Positions 53,436-63,200 of a stretch of 64,000 nucleotides of DNA are shown in pieces. Location: NCBI RefSeq assembly GCF_048268085.1, contig NZ_JBLWWF010000001.1, forward strand, positions 62,001 through 126,000, written 5' to 3'. The position numbers and the translations under genes were made by a program. Source of the stretch: Neptunicella sp048268085 (GTDB taxonomy: Bacteria; Pseudomonadota; Gammaproteobacteria; Enterobacterales; Alteromonadaceae). Position 1 is the first letter of the stretch, and each line of letters opens with the position of its first letter. Under the pieces are notes generated by a model. The model was not told the origin of the DNA. It saw only the letters and a program-made list of their open reading frames with translations, and did not search any database.

Positions 53436-54158
53436 TTAACGGGCTTTATCGATACTGGCGACTTCGGCATCCAGTTGGTTAATCTTACTATCCATTTGCT
53501 GATGAAAATATTTAGCCCATTCTTTGGTACTGCGACTATCATCCAATTCGACGGGTTCTTGTACTTCCACCAGTACGGTGCCGTTATTCCAGCGATTGAT
53601 TTTAATATTGTTTAAGCTGCTGGCGCAGATCATGACTACCGGCTCTTTGGTTAATTGGGCTAAGCGAAATGCACCTGCCTTGAAGGGTAATAATCCGCGT
53701 CCATTACTACGAGTGCCCTCGGGAAACATCCAAACAGACAAGCGTCGTTGACGAATTTTCTTGGCCGCGGCTTCTAGTGTGCCGTGAGCTTTATTGCTAT
53801 TTTGCCGATCGATAAGAATATTGCCTGACAACCAATACACCCAGCCAAAAATGGGTATCCATTTCAGACTTTTTTTACCTATCGTTACCGTTCCAGGTCT
53901 GGCAGCGCCACAAACCGAAAAAATGTCGAATGTATTCTGATGATTGCCGATAAACACAAAGGGCCCCTGATTGTTGACCGACTCAGGGATCCTGAATTTC
54001 AGTTTTACACCAAATAAACGAATGACTGAGCTGTAAAGCTTGCCAGCCAGATATACATTGTTACGATGAAAAGGTCGGCACAGGCAAACCAGTATCAGGA
54101 AAAGGTTGATCAGTATAAAATACAGGCCAACAATGGGTACGCGAACTAGGGCAATCAC
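53436..54158 (-). CDS. plsC: 1-acyl-sn-glycerol-3-phosphate acyltransferase
   Basis: 240 aa, starting at GTG 54156-54158. An N-terminal membrane helix (about 7-28) is followed by the acyltransferase blocks: HQNTFD (HX4D) at 73-78 and FPEGTRS at 145-151, with PVVMICASSL later. It acylates lysophosphatidic acid to phosphatidic acid at the inner membrane. The paralogue here is of normal length. The gene ends 33 bp before rraB on the same strand, so the two may share a transcript. Confidence 0.94.
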   Translation of the reverse strand: MIALVRVPIVGLYFILINLFLILVCLCRPFHRNNVYLAGKLYSSVIRLFGVKLKFRIPESVNNQGPFVFIGNHQNTFDIFSVCGAARPGTVTIGKKSLKWIPIFGWVYWLSGNILIDRQNSNKAHGTLEAAAKKIRQRRLSVWMFPEGTRSNGRGLLPFKAGAFRLAQLTKEPVVMICASSLNNIKINRWNNGTVLVEVQEPVELDDSRSTKEWAKYFHQQMDSKINQLDAEVASIDKAR

Positions 54159-54302
54159 AATGAAACTCTTCGGTATAAAAACGCGATTGATTATACTGAC
54201 TTTTTCATCTTATGCATGTCTGATCAGTAAAAATCGGCCGACATTGAGATTGATCAAATTAATCACATCGCGACTCAAATTGACTAATGGACATAAACAT
54301 TG

Positions 54303-55451
54303 ATGCAGATTTTTCGACACGACGAGCTTGATGAAGATGTACTGGAAGAATTGCTGGAAGAAATTAATGAGCTGTATGAGGCCAGTGAGCAAACCCTAAT
54401 CGAGCTGGAAATAAAACCCACCGATAACGAATTACAAAGAGCACTGTTTCGTTCAATTCACACCATTAAAGGCGACTTGGGGTTAGTCAATTTTTCACCC
54501 ATGTTGCCACTTTTACAGCGTGTTGAGGATTTACTCGACTTTTTGCGTAAAGGCCAGATTAGTTATACCAGTACCATGAGTGACTTAGTGTTATTGACCA
54601 TGGATAGGGTCAAGATCTTTGTGCAAAGCTGTATTCAAAATGGCCAGGCCAGTTATGATGAAAATTTGCATAACCAGTTAAATGTGCAGATCGGGCGTAT
54701 TACGCCGGATAATGTTGCCCAGCATGAGACATTGCTTGCTGAATCGGTGTTGTTACTGGATCCTTCTTTGGATGTCAGCCCTGATGAACAACAGCATGAG
54801 AACCAATTACAGAATGAGTCCCAAGCCATTGATGATTTGGGAATTACCCACGAGTTCGACTCAGAGCAAGAGGCTGATATTTTATTTTTCCGCAAACTGA
54901 TGGAGCCCGTTGAACAACGTTCACAATATTGGCAGGGGCGGTGTGATCGGATTGCCAAACTAGCGCTATTTCTCAATAGTCAGGCCGGCAAGGTCATTGA
55001 TGAAAAGCAACTAGCTGTTGCCTGTTATGTGCATGATTTTGGTATGGCATTTATGCCCTTGTCATTGCTGCATAAAACCGATCCTCTGGATCAAAACGAG
55101 TTTAATTTAATGCGTTCTCATGTGTTTAAAAGTGCCAAGTTACTTGAGCATTTAGATTATTGGAATGAAGCGCGTAAAATAGTCATTCAGCATCATGAAA
55201 GAATGGATGGGACCGGTTATCCCATGGGGCTAAAAGGAAGTGAAATATGCGAAGGTGCCAAACTGTTAGCCATTGTCGATACGTTTGATGCACTTACTCA
55301 CTCCCGTGCTTATGAAACTCATTTAACCCGTCCTAAAAAACGCGCCGTGATTGAGATCAATAAAGTCGCTGATGGTCAATTTTGTAAAAAATGGATGAAA
55401 ATATTTAATGCATCCATGAGCAAATTATTAATTAACCTGAGTTCGGGATAA
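54303..55451 (+). CDS. Hpt domain protein with degenerate HD-GYP domain
   Basis: 382 aa from ATG 54303. Residues 8-115 are a histidine-phosphotransfer (Hpt) domain with His53 in the HTIKGD motif. Residues about 200-375 form an HD-GYP domain: HHERMDGTGYP at 297-307, LAIVDTFDALTHSRAYE, and the HD pair at 244-245, but the metal motif reads HDFGM instead of HDxGK, so the catalytic Lys is replaced by Met248. c-di-GMP phosphodiesterase activity is doubtful. The last codons (LINLSSG and stop) come from the terminal repeat of a MITE-like element, so the native C-terminus may be lost. Confidence 0.85.
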   Translation: MQIFRHDELDEDVLEELLEEINELYEASEQTLIELEIKPTDNELQRALFRSIHTIKGDLGLVNFSPMLPLLQRVEDLLDFLRKGQISYTSTMSDLVLLTMDRVKIFVQSCIQNGQASYDENLHNQLNVQIGRITPDNVAQHETLLAESVLLLDPSLDVSPDEQQHENQLQNESQAIDDLGITHEFDSEQEADILFFRKLMEPVEQRSQYWQGRCDRIAKLALFLNSQAGKVIDEKQLAVACYVHDFGMAFMPLSLLHKTDPLDQNEFNLMRSHVFKSAKLLEHLDYWNEARKIVIQHHERMDGTGYPMGLKGSEICEGAKLLAIVDTFDALTHSRAYETHLTRPKKRAVIEINKVADGQFCKKWMKIFNASMSKLLINLSSG

Positions 55452-55669
55452 GAAGTGTCGTTGTAATTTAAATAACTGAATAAATTCAATTATTTAGAAT
55501 AAAATTCTGCTTGCATCCTATCTGATACTTACTCGGCAACGACATTTTTGTGGATAGCAAGGCGGGTTTTCGTACGTAATAGCTGGCTATTGCTAGAAAA
55601 CCCAACACCGCTAGGCGCAAAAAGAGCGTTATCGAGAGGCGCGGCTTATCCCGAACTCAGGCTAATTAA
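55428..55669. mobile_element. MITE-like element with 25-bp terminal inverted repeats
   Basis: Left repeat 55428-55452 (TTAATTAACCTGAGTTCGGG, then ATAAG) and right repeat 55645-55669 are inverted copies that differ at a single base (A versus G at position 8). The 242-bp interior codes for nothing and contains two further inverted repeats: TGTCGTTG (55456-55463) with CAACGACA (55537-55544), and GGGTTTTC (55564-55571) with GAAAACCC (55596-55603), the latter closing around AATAGC-TG-GCTATT. It separates the Hpt/HD-GYP gene from the HupE/UreJ gene and supplies the last codons of the former. No target-site duplication could be established. Confidence 0.75.
55564..55603. repeat. Strong hairpin inside the MITE-like element
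   Basis: GGGTTTTC and GAAAACCC enclose a second palindrome (AATAGC-TG-GCTATT), giving a 40-nt cruciform-capable hairpin. It could end convergent transcripts. Confidence 0.7.
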
Positions 55670-55680
55670 ATAATGAATCG

Positions 55681-56781
55681 TTAAAACCGCTCAATTGACC
55701 ATTGGGCGGCAAATAGCATTATCATCAACGAGGCTGCGGTTACGCCGTAGCGCTGATACCAAGTTTTGCTGCGTAACATTATTAATATCGGTACCACAAT
55801 GGCCAAAATTGTCAGTTGGCCTATTTCTACCCCAATATTAAAGGTTAATACGGCCAGTAATTTTTGATTTTCGGGTAATCCTACCTCGGCTAATACCGAC
55901 GCAAATCCCATCCCATGCAATAAGCCAAAGGCAAAGGTTAACCAACCCAGTTTAACCACACCGGGCTTAATATTATTTAAGGCGGCCAGCAAAACTGAAA
56001 TGGCAATTCCCAGTTCTACCCAGCGGCTGCTCAGGTTAATCCAGTTCATTGCAGTCGTTGTCAGGGTGATAGAATGGGCGATGGTAAATGTGGTGACAAT
56101 TAAAGCGGTATCTCGGAATATTTGACCGACTTGGCTGATTTCAACCCAACGTTTATTCTTGCGTTGTAATGCACAAGTTAACAGTAACGCCATTAAAAAC
56201 AGAATATGATCGATACCAATCCAGATATGTAACATACCCTGATAGATATATTCTATGGTACTGGCAAACCACTGACTCTGACTAAGGTCAAAACTGATCT
56301 GTGGTTGTTCAGCTGAAATAACTCGGCTGATCTGATTGTTGCTGGCACTAATGTTAAGCAACAACTTATGATCGGCATCTTCAGCAAATATTGCCTGGTA
56401 ATCGATGTTGAATATTCCAGTGGCTGGGCATTGTGCCTGAATGGGCAGTACCAGGTAGCCTTCATTAAAGTGTTGGGCAATTTGCATGGTGGATGAAAGT
56501 TGCCAATCACAACTCTGATTTGAGCGTTTGATGGTCAGGTTTTGATATAAGTAATCGATAATAGCCGTTTGTTGATGTTGTACTTCGCTCCACAATAATT
56601 GACCATTTTTGTCCTGATCCAAGCCCACGGCTTGTTCTAAATCAAATAGTCGAATTTGCCATTCACCATTAACTTGACCTTGCTGGTCAATTGAAGCGGT
56701 AATATAAGCCGTGCTCATTTGATGGGCACAAAGACTAAAGCTGCTTAGTAACATAATTAAACAGAGTAATATCCGTTGCAT
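55681..56781 (-). CDS. HupE/UreJ family membrane protein
   Basis: 366 aa. Signal peptide MQRILLCLIMLLSSFSLC; an exported domain of about 160 residues with an EF-hand-like loop DQDKNGQLLWSEV; then about seven membrane helices. The helices contain the HupE/UreJ_2 motifs: GIDHILFLMALLL, IAHSITL and FGLLHGMGFASVLAEVGLP, with conserved His/Asp that may bind a metal such as Ni or Co. It is the last gene of a four-gene operon and begins 2 bp after the TPR gene stop. The function in this operon is unknown. Confidence 0.86.
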   Translation of the reverse strand: MQRILLCLIMLLSSFSLCAHQMSTAYITASIDQQGQVNGEWQIRLFDLEQAVGLDQDKNGQLLWSEVQHQQTAIIDYLYQNLTIKRSNQSCDWQLSSTMQIAQHFNEGYLVLPIQAQCPATGIFNIDYQAIFAEDADHKLLLNISASNNQISRVISAEQPQISFDLSQSQWFASTIEYIYQGMLHIWIGIDHILFLMALLLTCALQRKNKRWVEISQVGQIFRDTALIVTTFTIAHSITLTTTAMNWINLSSRWVELGIAISVLLAALNNIKPGVVKLGWLTFAFGLLHGMGFASVLAEVGLPENQKLLAVLTFNIGVEIGQLTILAIVVPILIMLRSKTWYQRYGVTAASLMIMLFAAQWSIERF

Positions 56782-56783
56782 AG

Positions 56784-57857
56784 TTATTGTCCCGTTGGAA
56801 GGTAAGTCTCTGGCATCTGGGCGCGGTCCAGCAGATGTTTATCCGCCACCAATTTGGCATCTTGCCAGTTGATTCTTGCCCAATATTGAGCCTTTTGTTG
56901 GTTAGGGCTTACATCCATATAAAAGCGCGCCAAATCCGACGCGTGACTCTGATCTTGACGGCGTTCACGTAACGCCACTCGACGGGTAAATTGTTGTTTC
57001 CATGTTGTCGCCGGAGTGGCTGAGGCGCGTTTTTCGGCAATAGACAAACGTAACAACAAGGCATCATCAATAAAGTTTTGTTGCTCGGCTACACGGGTTA
57101 ACTGACTTAGAACAGCCTGATAGTGCTGCAATGATAATTGCACATCTGCCCATTGCACCAGATAGCTAAGTGGCATGCTGAGCAAGTCGTCATTGGCCAG
57201 CAGAAGCGCCGCTTGTTTGGGATTATCTAATCTGACGGCCATATCTGCGAGAATTTGGGTGACCCATAAACGGCTAGCCTCGTCATTTATTTCAGTCTGC
57301 TGTTTTATATTGAGTAACTGTTGGTAGCTGCTGCGTAATTTATTCTGATAGCTACTTGCCTCAAGGGCGCAAGTCGACACGGTAAACATGTCGGCTTTGC
57401 CCAGTAATTGTAAACAAGCTTGTTTAGCTTGTTCTGGCTGGTTGGACACCAAATGTATGTTGGCTTTGAGTAACCAGCTATTAATATTGGTTGGGTCATT
57501 CTCTAATACACGTCGCAACGCTTGTTGAGCTTGGTCAAAATGGTGTTGGTGTTGTAATACTCGCGCCCATAAATACCAGGCTTGAGGATTAAACTCATTC
57601 TGTTCGATGAAGGGTTTAAGTAACGCTTTGGCCCGCCCGTAACTTTGACTGGATTGCCCCGGATATTGTCCTTGATGAATGAGTTGGGCAATAAAAGTTA
57701 AATTAGTCGTTTGCTCAGTACTGTCATTAATAATATTCGGCCAACTTGCCACAACTTCATCTGCTGATTTAGGCGTATAAACTTGCGCGTTTGCTAACCG
57801 GATGTTTACCCCCATCGTTGCCACAATAGCGAATGTTATTATCCATCTAATATGCAT
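56784..57857 (-). CDS. TPR-repeat exported protein
   Basis: 357 aa, with signal peptide MHIRWIITFAIVATMGVNIRLANA. The rest is helical; canonical TPR repeats are seen in NPQAWYLWARVLQHQHHFDQAQQALRRVLEND and NINSWLLKANIHLVSNQPEQAKQAC. Later repeats are degenerate. No enzymatic domain. It follows the cadherin-like lipoprotein by 48 bp and precedes the HupE/UreJ gene by 2 bp, so it is part of one operon. It may scaffold the DUF4331 protein; inference only. Confidence 0.8.
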   Translation of the reverse strand: MHIRWIITFAIVATMGVNIRLANAQVYTPKSADEVVASWPNIINDSTEQTTNLTFIAQLIHQGQYPGQSSQSYGRAKALLKPFIEQNEFNPQAWYLWARVLQHQHHFDQAQQALRRVLENDPTNINSWLLKANIHLVSNQPEQAKQACLQLLGKADMFTVSTCALEASSYQNKLRSSYQQLLNIKQQTEINDEASRLWVTQILADMAVRLDNPKQAALLLANDDLLSMPLSYLVQWADVQLSLQHYQAVLSQLTRVAEQQNFIDDALLLRLSIAEKRASATPATTWKQQFTRRVALRERRQDQSHASDLARFYMDVSPNQQKAQYWARINWQDAKLVADKHLLDRAQMPETYLPTGQ

Positions 57858-57905
57858 TGGTTGTTCTCCACAAAGGCCGTCCGTGGCCGAGGAAAGGATT
57901 GAAAT

Positions 57906-58415
57906 TTATTCGACTAACAAGTCGTCATAGGCCCCTGGATCTTGCACATCCTGAGTAAACTCACGACCATTTACTGGCAAGGGGGTATCACTGGCTTGCT
58001 GCTCAAAAGCTTGTCGACTGTATGTGGATACCACTACCTGTTGCGCTTCGATAGTGATGTTTACGGTGGCGTTGACTGCCCCATTTTTGCCATCACTAAC
58101 GCTATAGGTAAAACTGTCCGAGCCCGTTTGCTGCGCTGCTGGGGTGTAGGTAAATGAACCATCGGCTTGCAAGGTCAACATACCTAGATTGGGATCGGTC
58201 ACTACCATATAGGTTAAACTGTCACCATCAGGATCGGTTGCCTGCACGCTATCCATAATTGGTGTGTCAGCTTCGGTCACTAAATCAATCGAAATCGCGG
58301 TGGGTGGCATATTGGTTTGCATTGATGAATTATTATCATCCGAGCCATTACAGCCACTTAGGATGACTGAACTGGTTAAAGCAAACAGCGAAATTTTATA
58401 TAGATAAGATTTCAT
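57906..58415 (-). CDS. Lipoprotein with one cadherin-like/Big_9 Ig repeat
   Basis: 169 aa. Lipobox VILSGC with Cys22. Residues about 37-125 form a single bacterial cadherin-like Ig domain (PPTAISIDLVTEADTP, ATDPDGDSLTY, GSFTYTPAAQQTGSDSFTYSVSDG), the kind usually found in long tandem arrays; here only one copy is present. The C-terminal 40 residues (QQVVVSTYSRQAFEQQASDTP and on) are unassigned. It lies 11 bp after the DUF4331 gene in the same operon. Confidence 0.8.
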   Translation of the reverse strand: MKSYLYKISLFALTSSVILSGCNGSDDNNSSMQTNMPPTAISIDLVTEADTPIMDSVQATDPDGDSLTYMVVTDPNLGMLTLQADGSFTYTPAAQQTGSDSFTYSVSDGKNGAVNATVNITIEAQQVVVSTYSRQAFEQQASDTPLPVNGREFTQDVQDPGAYDDLLVE

Positions 58416-58426
58416 CTTATTGCTCC

Positions 58427-60013
58427 TTAGTTTGAACCTGAAACAGGCGTGGCAAGATAAGGGAAGCTATCCATCATCATCGAGGCGTTGACTGGCGCGC
58501 CATCGGTAAAGGGTACGTTACCAACGCTAGCATCTTCAGGAGCACACAAGCCCAGATCGGTATCTTCACCATTGACCGGAATGGGATAACATAAACGTCC
58601 CATTACCACGCGTAAGGCAATATCCACAACATCATCCCCCGGGCGACGACCATTCGGAAAACCGGCTAAATCGTCACCCGCGACACCAAAGGTTGATTGC
58701 ATGGCTGCAGGTTTTGCTGCGATCGACGTATTAAGTCTTAACATTTCCGAAGGTGTAACAGTTGATAACTGATTAACCCCTGGAAAACCGGTTAAAAAGG
58801 CGGTAACTAAATCTGTACGGGGGAAATTAGTGGGAGCCAATGTTTGAATATCGGTTCCCAGCGTCTGATTAACCGCATCTTTAAACAGAATGTTTAATAG
58901 TTCCGGTAAACTTGGATGGGTCAAATAGTCGGCAAACTGACCATCATTGACAGGCTGCGAGGTGGAGAACTTGTCTTTGTCTTTTAGACCAATTACTAGC
59001 TCATTCACCAACGGATTACCCAAACGCGATACTTGCGTCATCGCACCACCATTGACTTCCGGCTTACTGAAGGTCGCGTCAGGATTAAGGATTCGGGCTT
59101 GCGGTAAGCTGGCTGTCGTCCAGGTTCCTACGCTACCGTTACCAGAGCCGACGATACATTGTTTAGGTACTTCTACCGATAATGCCGTGACATTTTTGTT
59201 TTTCAATGCATCATTATTTGCCGACTGAGTGATACCGCCGGGGAAACCTGCTCCATCGCCAGCACCACCCGCACTGTCGCCTTCTACCGGGACATAGTTG
59301 ACCAAATCGAAGGTTTTACCCAAATTAACCACAAAGGGGTCTTTACGTTGACCAACGAAAACGCGGCCCATTTGGTCACAGCCGGGCATCGAAAATTCAT
59401 AAACAAAATGCGCGGCGTATGCCTCATAGCCCTCAGCAAAGGTTTTATCACCAATGTTATCAAGGGGTTTGTAGAATAGCGTTCCTCCCGCTGTGCTGTT
59501 GGTTAATGCTGTTGCAGTGCCTGTTCGTTCAGGTCCTTCGACAACCGTTAAGGTATAGGATTCGCTGAAATTCGCGGCTGATTGATCCATTGCCGTGACG
59601 GCCCCGACATTTTTAAGTGGCACTGCAATAGATTTTTGTTCACCGTCAGTGCCCACCATCAATGCCACACCTTGATTATCATTAGCTAGCATGCTCGAGA
59701 AACGGAACTGGAAGGTCATATCCTCAATGGCGTCACCATCATTATCAATATGAATGCTGTAAACTGCGGCGGGGTCAAGGGCAAAATAATTCGGGCCACC
59801 AAAAGCATCTTGTAATGGCAAATAGTTGGCAATTAGGGTGACATAATCACCTCTGCCTTGTTCATAACTGTTAAAGGCGTAAAAGTCGGTGGAATCCAGT
59901 GCTGGCATACGACTGATATTAGGTGCCTCGCGGTGGCTGGAAGCAGAAGCCGAAGAGGTGATAATAGTGCTGCCTATAATCGCAGCGATTAAGCTTAGTT
60001 GCATCGTTTTCAT
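58427..60013 (-). CDS. DUF4331 domain-containing exported protein
   Basis: 528 aa. Signal peptide MKTMQLSLIAAIIGSTIITSSASA. It begins with the DUF4331 hallmark SSHREAPNISRMPALDSTDFYAFNSYE, and later has YLPLQDAFGGPNYFALDP, IHIDNDGDAIEDMTFQFRF and RVFVGQRKDPFVVNLG. The family has no known activity; the SHREAP start and acidic HIDNDGD loop suggest metal binding. Four Cys residues could form disulfides. It is the first gene of the operon that continues with the cadherin-like lipoprotein, TPR and HupE/UreJ genes. GCAGGAAAATATT precedes the ATG. Confidence 0.85.
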   Translation of the reverse strand: MKTMQLSLIAAIIGSTIITSSASASSHREAPNISRMPALDSTDFYAFNSYEQGRGDYVTLIANYLPLQDAFGGPNYFALDPAAVYSIHIDNDGDAIEDMTFQFRFSSMLANDNQGVALMVGTDGEQKSIAVPLKNVGAVTAMDQSAANFSESYTLTVVEGPERTGTATALTNSTAGGTLFYKPLDNIGDKTFAEGYEAYAAHFVYEFSMPGCDQMGRVFVGQRKDPFVVNLGKTFDLVNYVPVEGDSAGGAGDGAGFPGGITQSANNDALKNKNVTALSVEVPKQCIVGSGNGSVGTWTTASLPQARILNPDATFSKPEVNGGAMTQVSRLGNPLVNELVIGLKDKDKFSTSQPVNDGQFADYLTHPSLPELLNILFKDAVNQTLGTDIQTLAPTNFPRTDLVTAFLTGFPGVNQLSTVTPSEMLRLNTSIAAKPAAMQSTFGVAGDDLAGFPNGRRPGDDVVDIALRVVMGRLCYPIPVNGEDTDLGLCAPEDASVGNVPFTDGAPVNASMMMDSFPYLATPVSGSN

Positions 60014-60242
60014 AATATTTTCCTGCGTAGTTAAGTCATTTCATTTCTCTTAATCACACCTTGTAAAGTGACCACTTAAATTAAGAGAAGTGATACCGGG
60101 TCATTAAGCCAAACGATCGAGAAAGCAGATTGGATGCAAAAAATTTTTTGAAGGGAGCTAAATTAGGTCAAGATTAAGTTAAGCTAGTGGCTAAAGAGCA
60201 ATGACATTGAGTCAGCAACGGATATTGAAATGGGATTGGCAA

Positions 60243-63200
60243 ATGCGCATTACAGTTAAAATTATGCTGTTAATTTTTTTGAGCATTATGGGGTGCAGCA
60301 CCCTAGTGTATGGACAAGAGGATTCAGGGCAATCTCTAAGTGAGCAAATCGCGCAGCTCAGTAATCAAATAGAACAAGATAGCCAGTTGGTGACGGATAA
60401 AAAGCAGCAATTAAATCAACAGCTTGCTAGCGCACAAGAGTTAATTGATGAGGCGCGTCAGCGACGCGATACCGTAGACGGATATGAAGATTCGGTAAAA
60501 CAGGCCAATCATCGTTTAGCTGCCCTCAATGCGCAAACCAGTCAGTTGGCCAAACAGAATATTAAGCCAATCAACAGCGGTTCAACGGAGCAGCGCTCGA
60601 ATGAACTGGCAGTGATGGTGGCCGAGCAAAATGCCCTATTAACCGATCTTGCTGCTTTGCAAGATGAACAAACCGCGTTGAATTCCCGCTCTCAAGTTAT
60701 TGGTGAACAATTGGTGGAAGCCAGAAATACCTTGGATACTCTCAATCAAGGCGTGTCTGATGTGAAACCGCAACCGCAGGAATTCAATGAACTAGCTACC
60801 TATTTGGAGCAACAAGCCAAAATTTTTAAACTCCAGTCGACTATTCGCGACTTTGAAAGGGAAGTGGTGACATTGCCAGCCAGAAAGTCATTGACTGCCG
60901 CCAAGTTAGGATTGGTACGTGAACAAGTTAGGTTGGGTGAAAAACGGATTGCCAGCGTACAGGATTATCTGGAACAGAGCAGAATGGGACAAGCGACACA
61001 GGCTGTTGCTGCTTCTCAACAAGCCTTGGATTCCAGTCAGGGGAATAATGCACTTGCTGCGATTAGTCAGGAAAATCTGTTATTAGCCAAAAGCTTAAAG
61101 GAATTAATTAGCCAAGATCCGCAGAAGGAAGATAGTACAGCTCGATTACGCGGGCGGATCGTGGACTTGCAGCAATCGGCCGAAACCGTCGAGCGAGTGT
61201 TAGCGACAGGTAGTTTAACCGATGAACTTGGCGTGTTATTGCGCCAATTGCAGGCGCGATTGCCTCGCCTGGGTCCTTTAGAGAAACGCCTCGAATACAT
61301 TAAAGAGTCTGCGATTCGTCAACAACTTAATCTGATCCTGTGGCAAGAGCGGTTACGTAACTTATCTGCGCCAGAGGATGCGGCTGTAAGCTTACTTAAA
61401 CAACATGACTCGGGTAGGGATTTTAGCCAACAAGATATTAATTCGGCTAAAAAACTGGTTGAGGATCGAGTTGAACTATTGCGCCAGCTTGTTGATGCAT
61501 CAATTGCCAGTACCGACAGGCTCACAGAAGAAAAAATGGTGATAACCGAAGCAATATCGCGCACCGAGGAACTGACAACATTATTGGATCGAAGACTGAT
61601 TTGGCTCCCATCCAATGCGGGGCTTGCCGATAATGTGTGGCATAACTTGCGGGAAAGTGCGAAATGGATCCTGAATCCTTCAGCCTGGTGGCAAGCGGCC
61701 AGTGATTTATGGAGCGGGCTAACAAAATCAATTTTGCTGACCATTGTATTATTAATGTTGCCAGTGTCGATCATTGCCGCCAGACCCATGGTCAAACGCT
61801 CTTTGGGGCAATTAATTGCGCGGGTCGGTAAGGTAGGAAAAGATACCTATTGGGCTACCCCATTAGCGCTGGCTGAAACCTTGTTATTGGCATTACCTTT
61901 GCCCATTTTTATTGCCACTATTGCCGGTGGACTATCCATCGGTTCGCAACCCGGTAGCTTTTCCAGCGCCCTTGGCACTGCTCTGGGAGCGGTATCATCG
62001 TTATCGCTCGTGTTACTCTTTTTCCGTTCCATGTGTCGTAAGAACGGTATCTTTGTCGGGCATTTTGGCTGGAGTGAGACCGCAAGAGAAAAACTACGAG
62101 GCATCTTGTCGTGGTTTGTCTGGTTACAATGTGGGGCAACACTGGTGTTTGCCTTAGCTATGGCCGGTGATGCAGTGGAATTACGTTATGGGGTGGCAGG
62201 ACTGGCATTTATTGTCGGCTCGGTCGGTATTTCACTGTTTTGTTTGGCGTTTTTTAAACCTAAAGGCGGAGTGGCCTCAAGTATTGTGGGGGACACCCCG
62301 GCGACCTTGCTAACCATTGTTTCTTTTCCTGTGGTGGTCGCCTCGCCATTACTGATTGGTTTACTTCCATTGTTTGGCTTTTTCGATACGGCAGTGGCGC
62401 TGCAATCCAAATTATTCCTGTCGGGAGTCGTGTTGATCTTTACCGCCATTCTGTATGGTATTTTGATGCGTGTCTTTTTAGTGGCGTATCGCCGATTTTC
62501 CTTAAAACGACAAAAAGCCCGTCGTGCAGAAAAAGAATTACAGCGCAACAAGAAGCAGGAAGCCGATGCCAGCGGCGATGCTATGCCGGTTAATAAACCT
62601 CACGTGGCAGCCGACCCTGATGATGTAAGTAAACAGACTAAATCCATATTGATGGGCTTGTCTGCAGTCATTTTTCTGGTTTGTCTGTGGTTTATCTGGA
62701 AACCCCTGTTACCTGCATTAGGCATAGTGGATGACATCGTGCTGTGGCAGCGGGTGCAGGTGGTGGATGGTGTGGAGATATCCTCCGGTGTGACTTTATG
62801 GAATATCATCGTCGCACTATTACTGATGTTTGGCGGATTTGTTGCGGCCAAAAATATGCGCGGTATTCTCGAAGTAGGCTTTTTTGAACGCTTTAAACTT
62901 GATCCCGGTGCACGTTATGCCGCCGTGACGATCATGGGATATGTGTTGGTTGGCTTGGGTATTGTTATCGGCTTGGGTCAACTGGGTATTGATTGGTCGA
63001 AATTGCAATGGATAGTTGCGGCGCTCGGCGTAGGTTTGGGGTTTGGCTTACAGGAAATCGTCGCAAATTTTGTTTCTGGCTTGATTATTCTATTTGAACG
63101 TCCGGTCCGGGTTGGCGATACGGTCACCATCGGTAATCTGAGTGGAACGGTGAGTAATATTAAAATCCGCGCTACCACGGTGACCGATTTTGACAACCGT

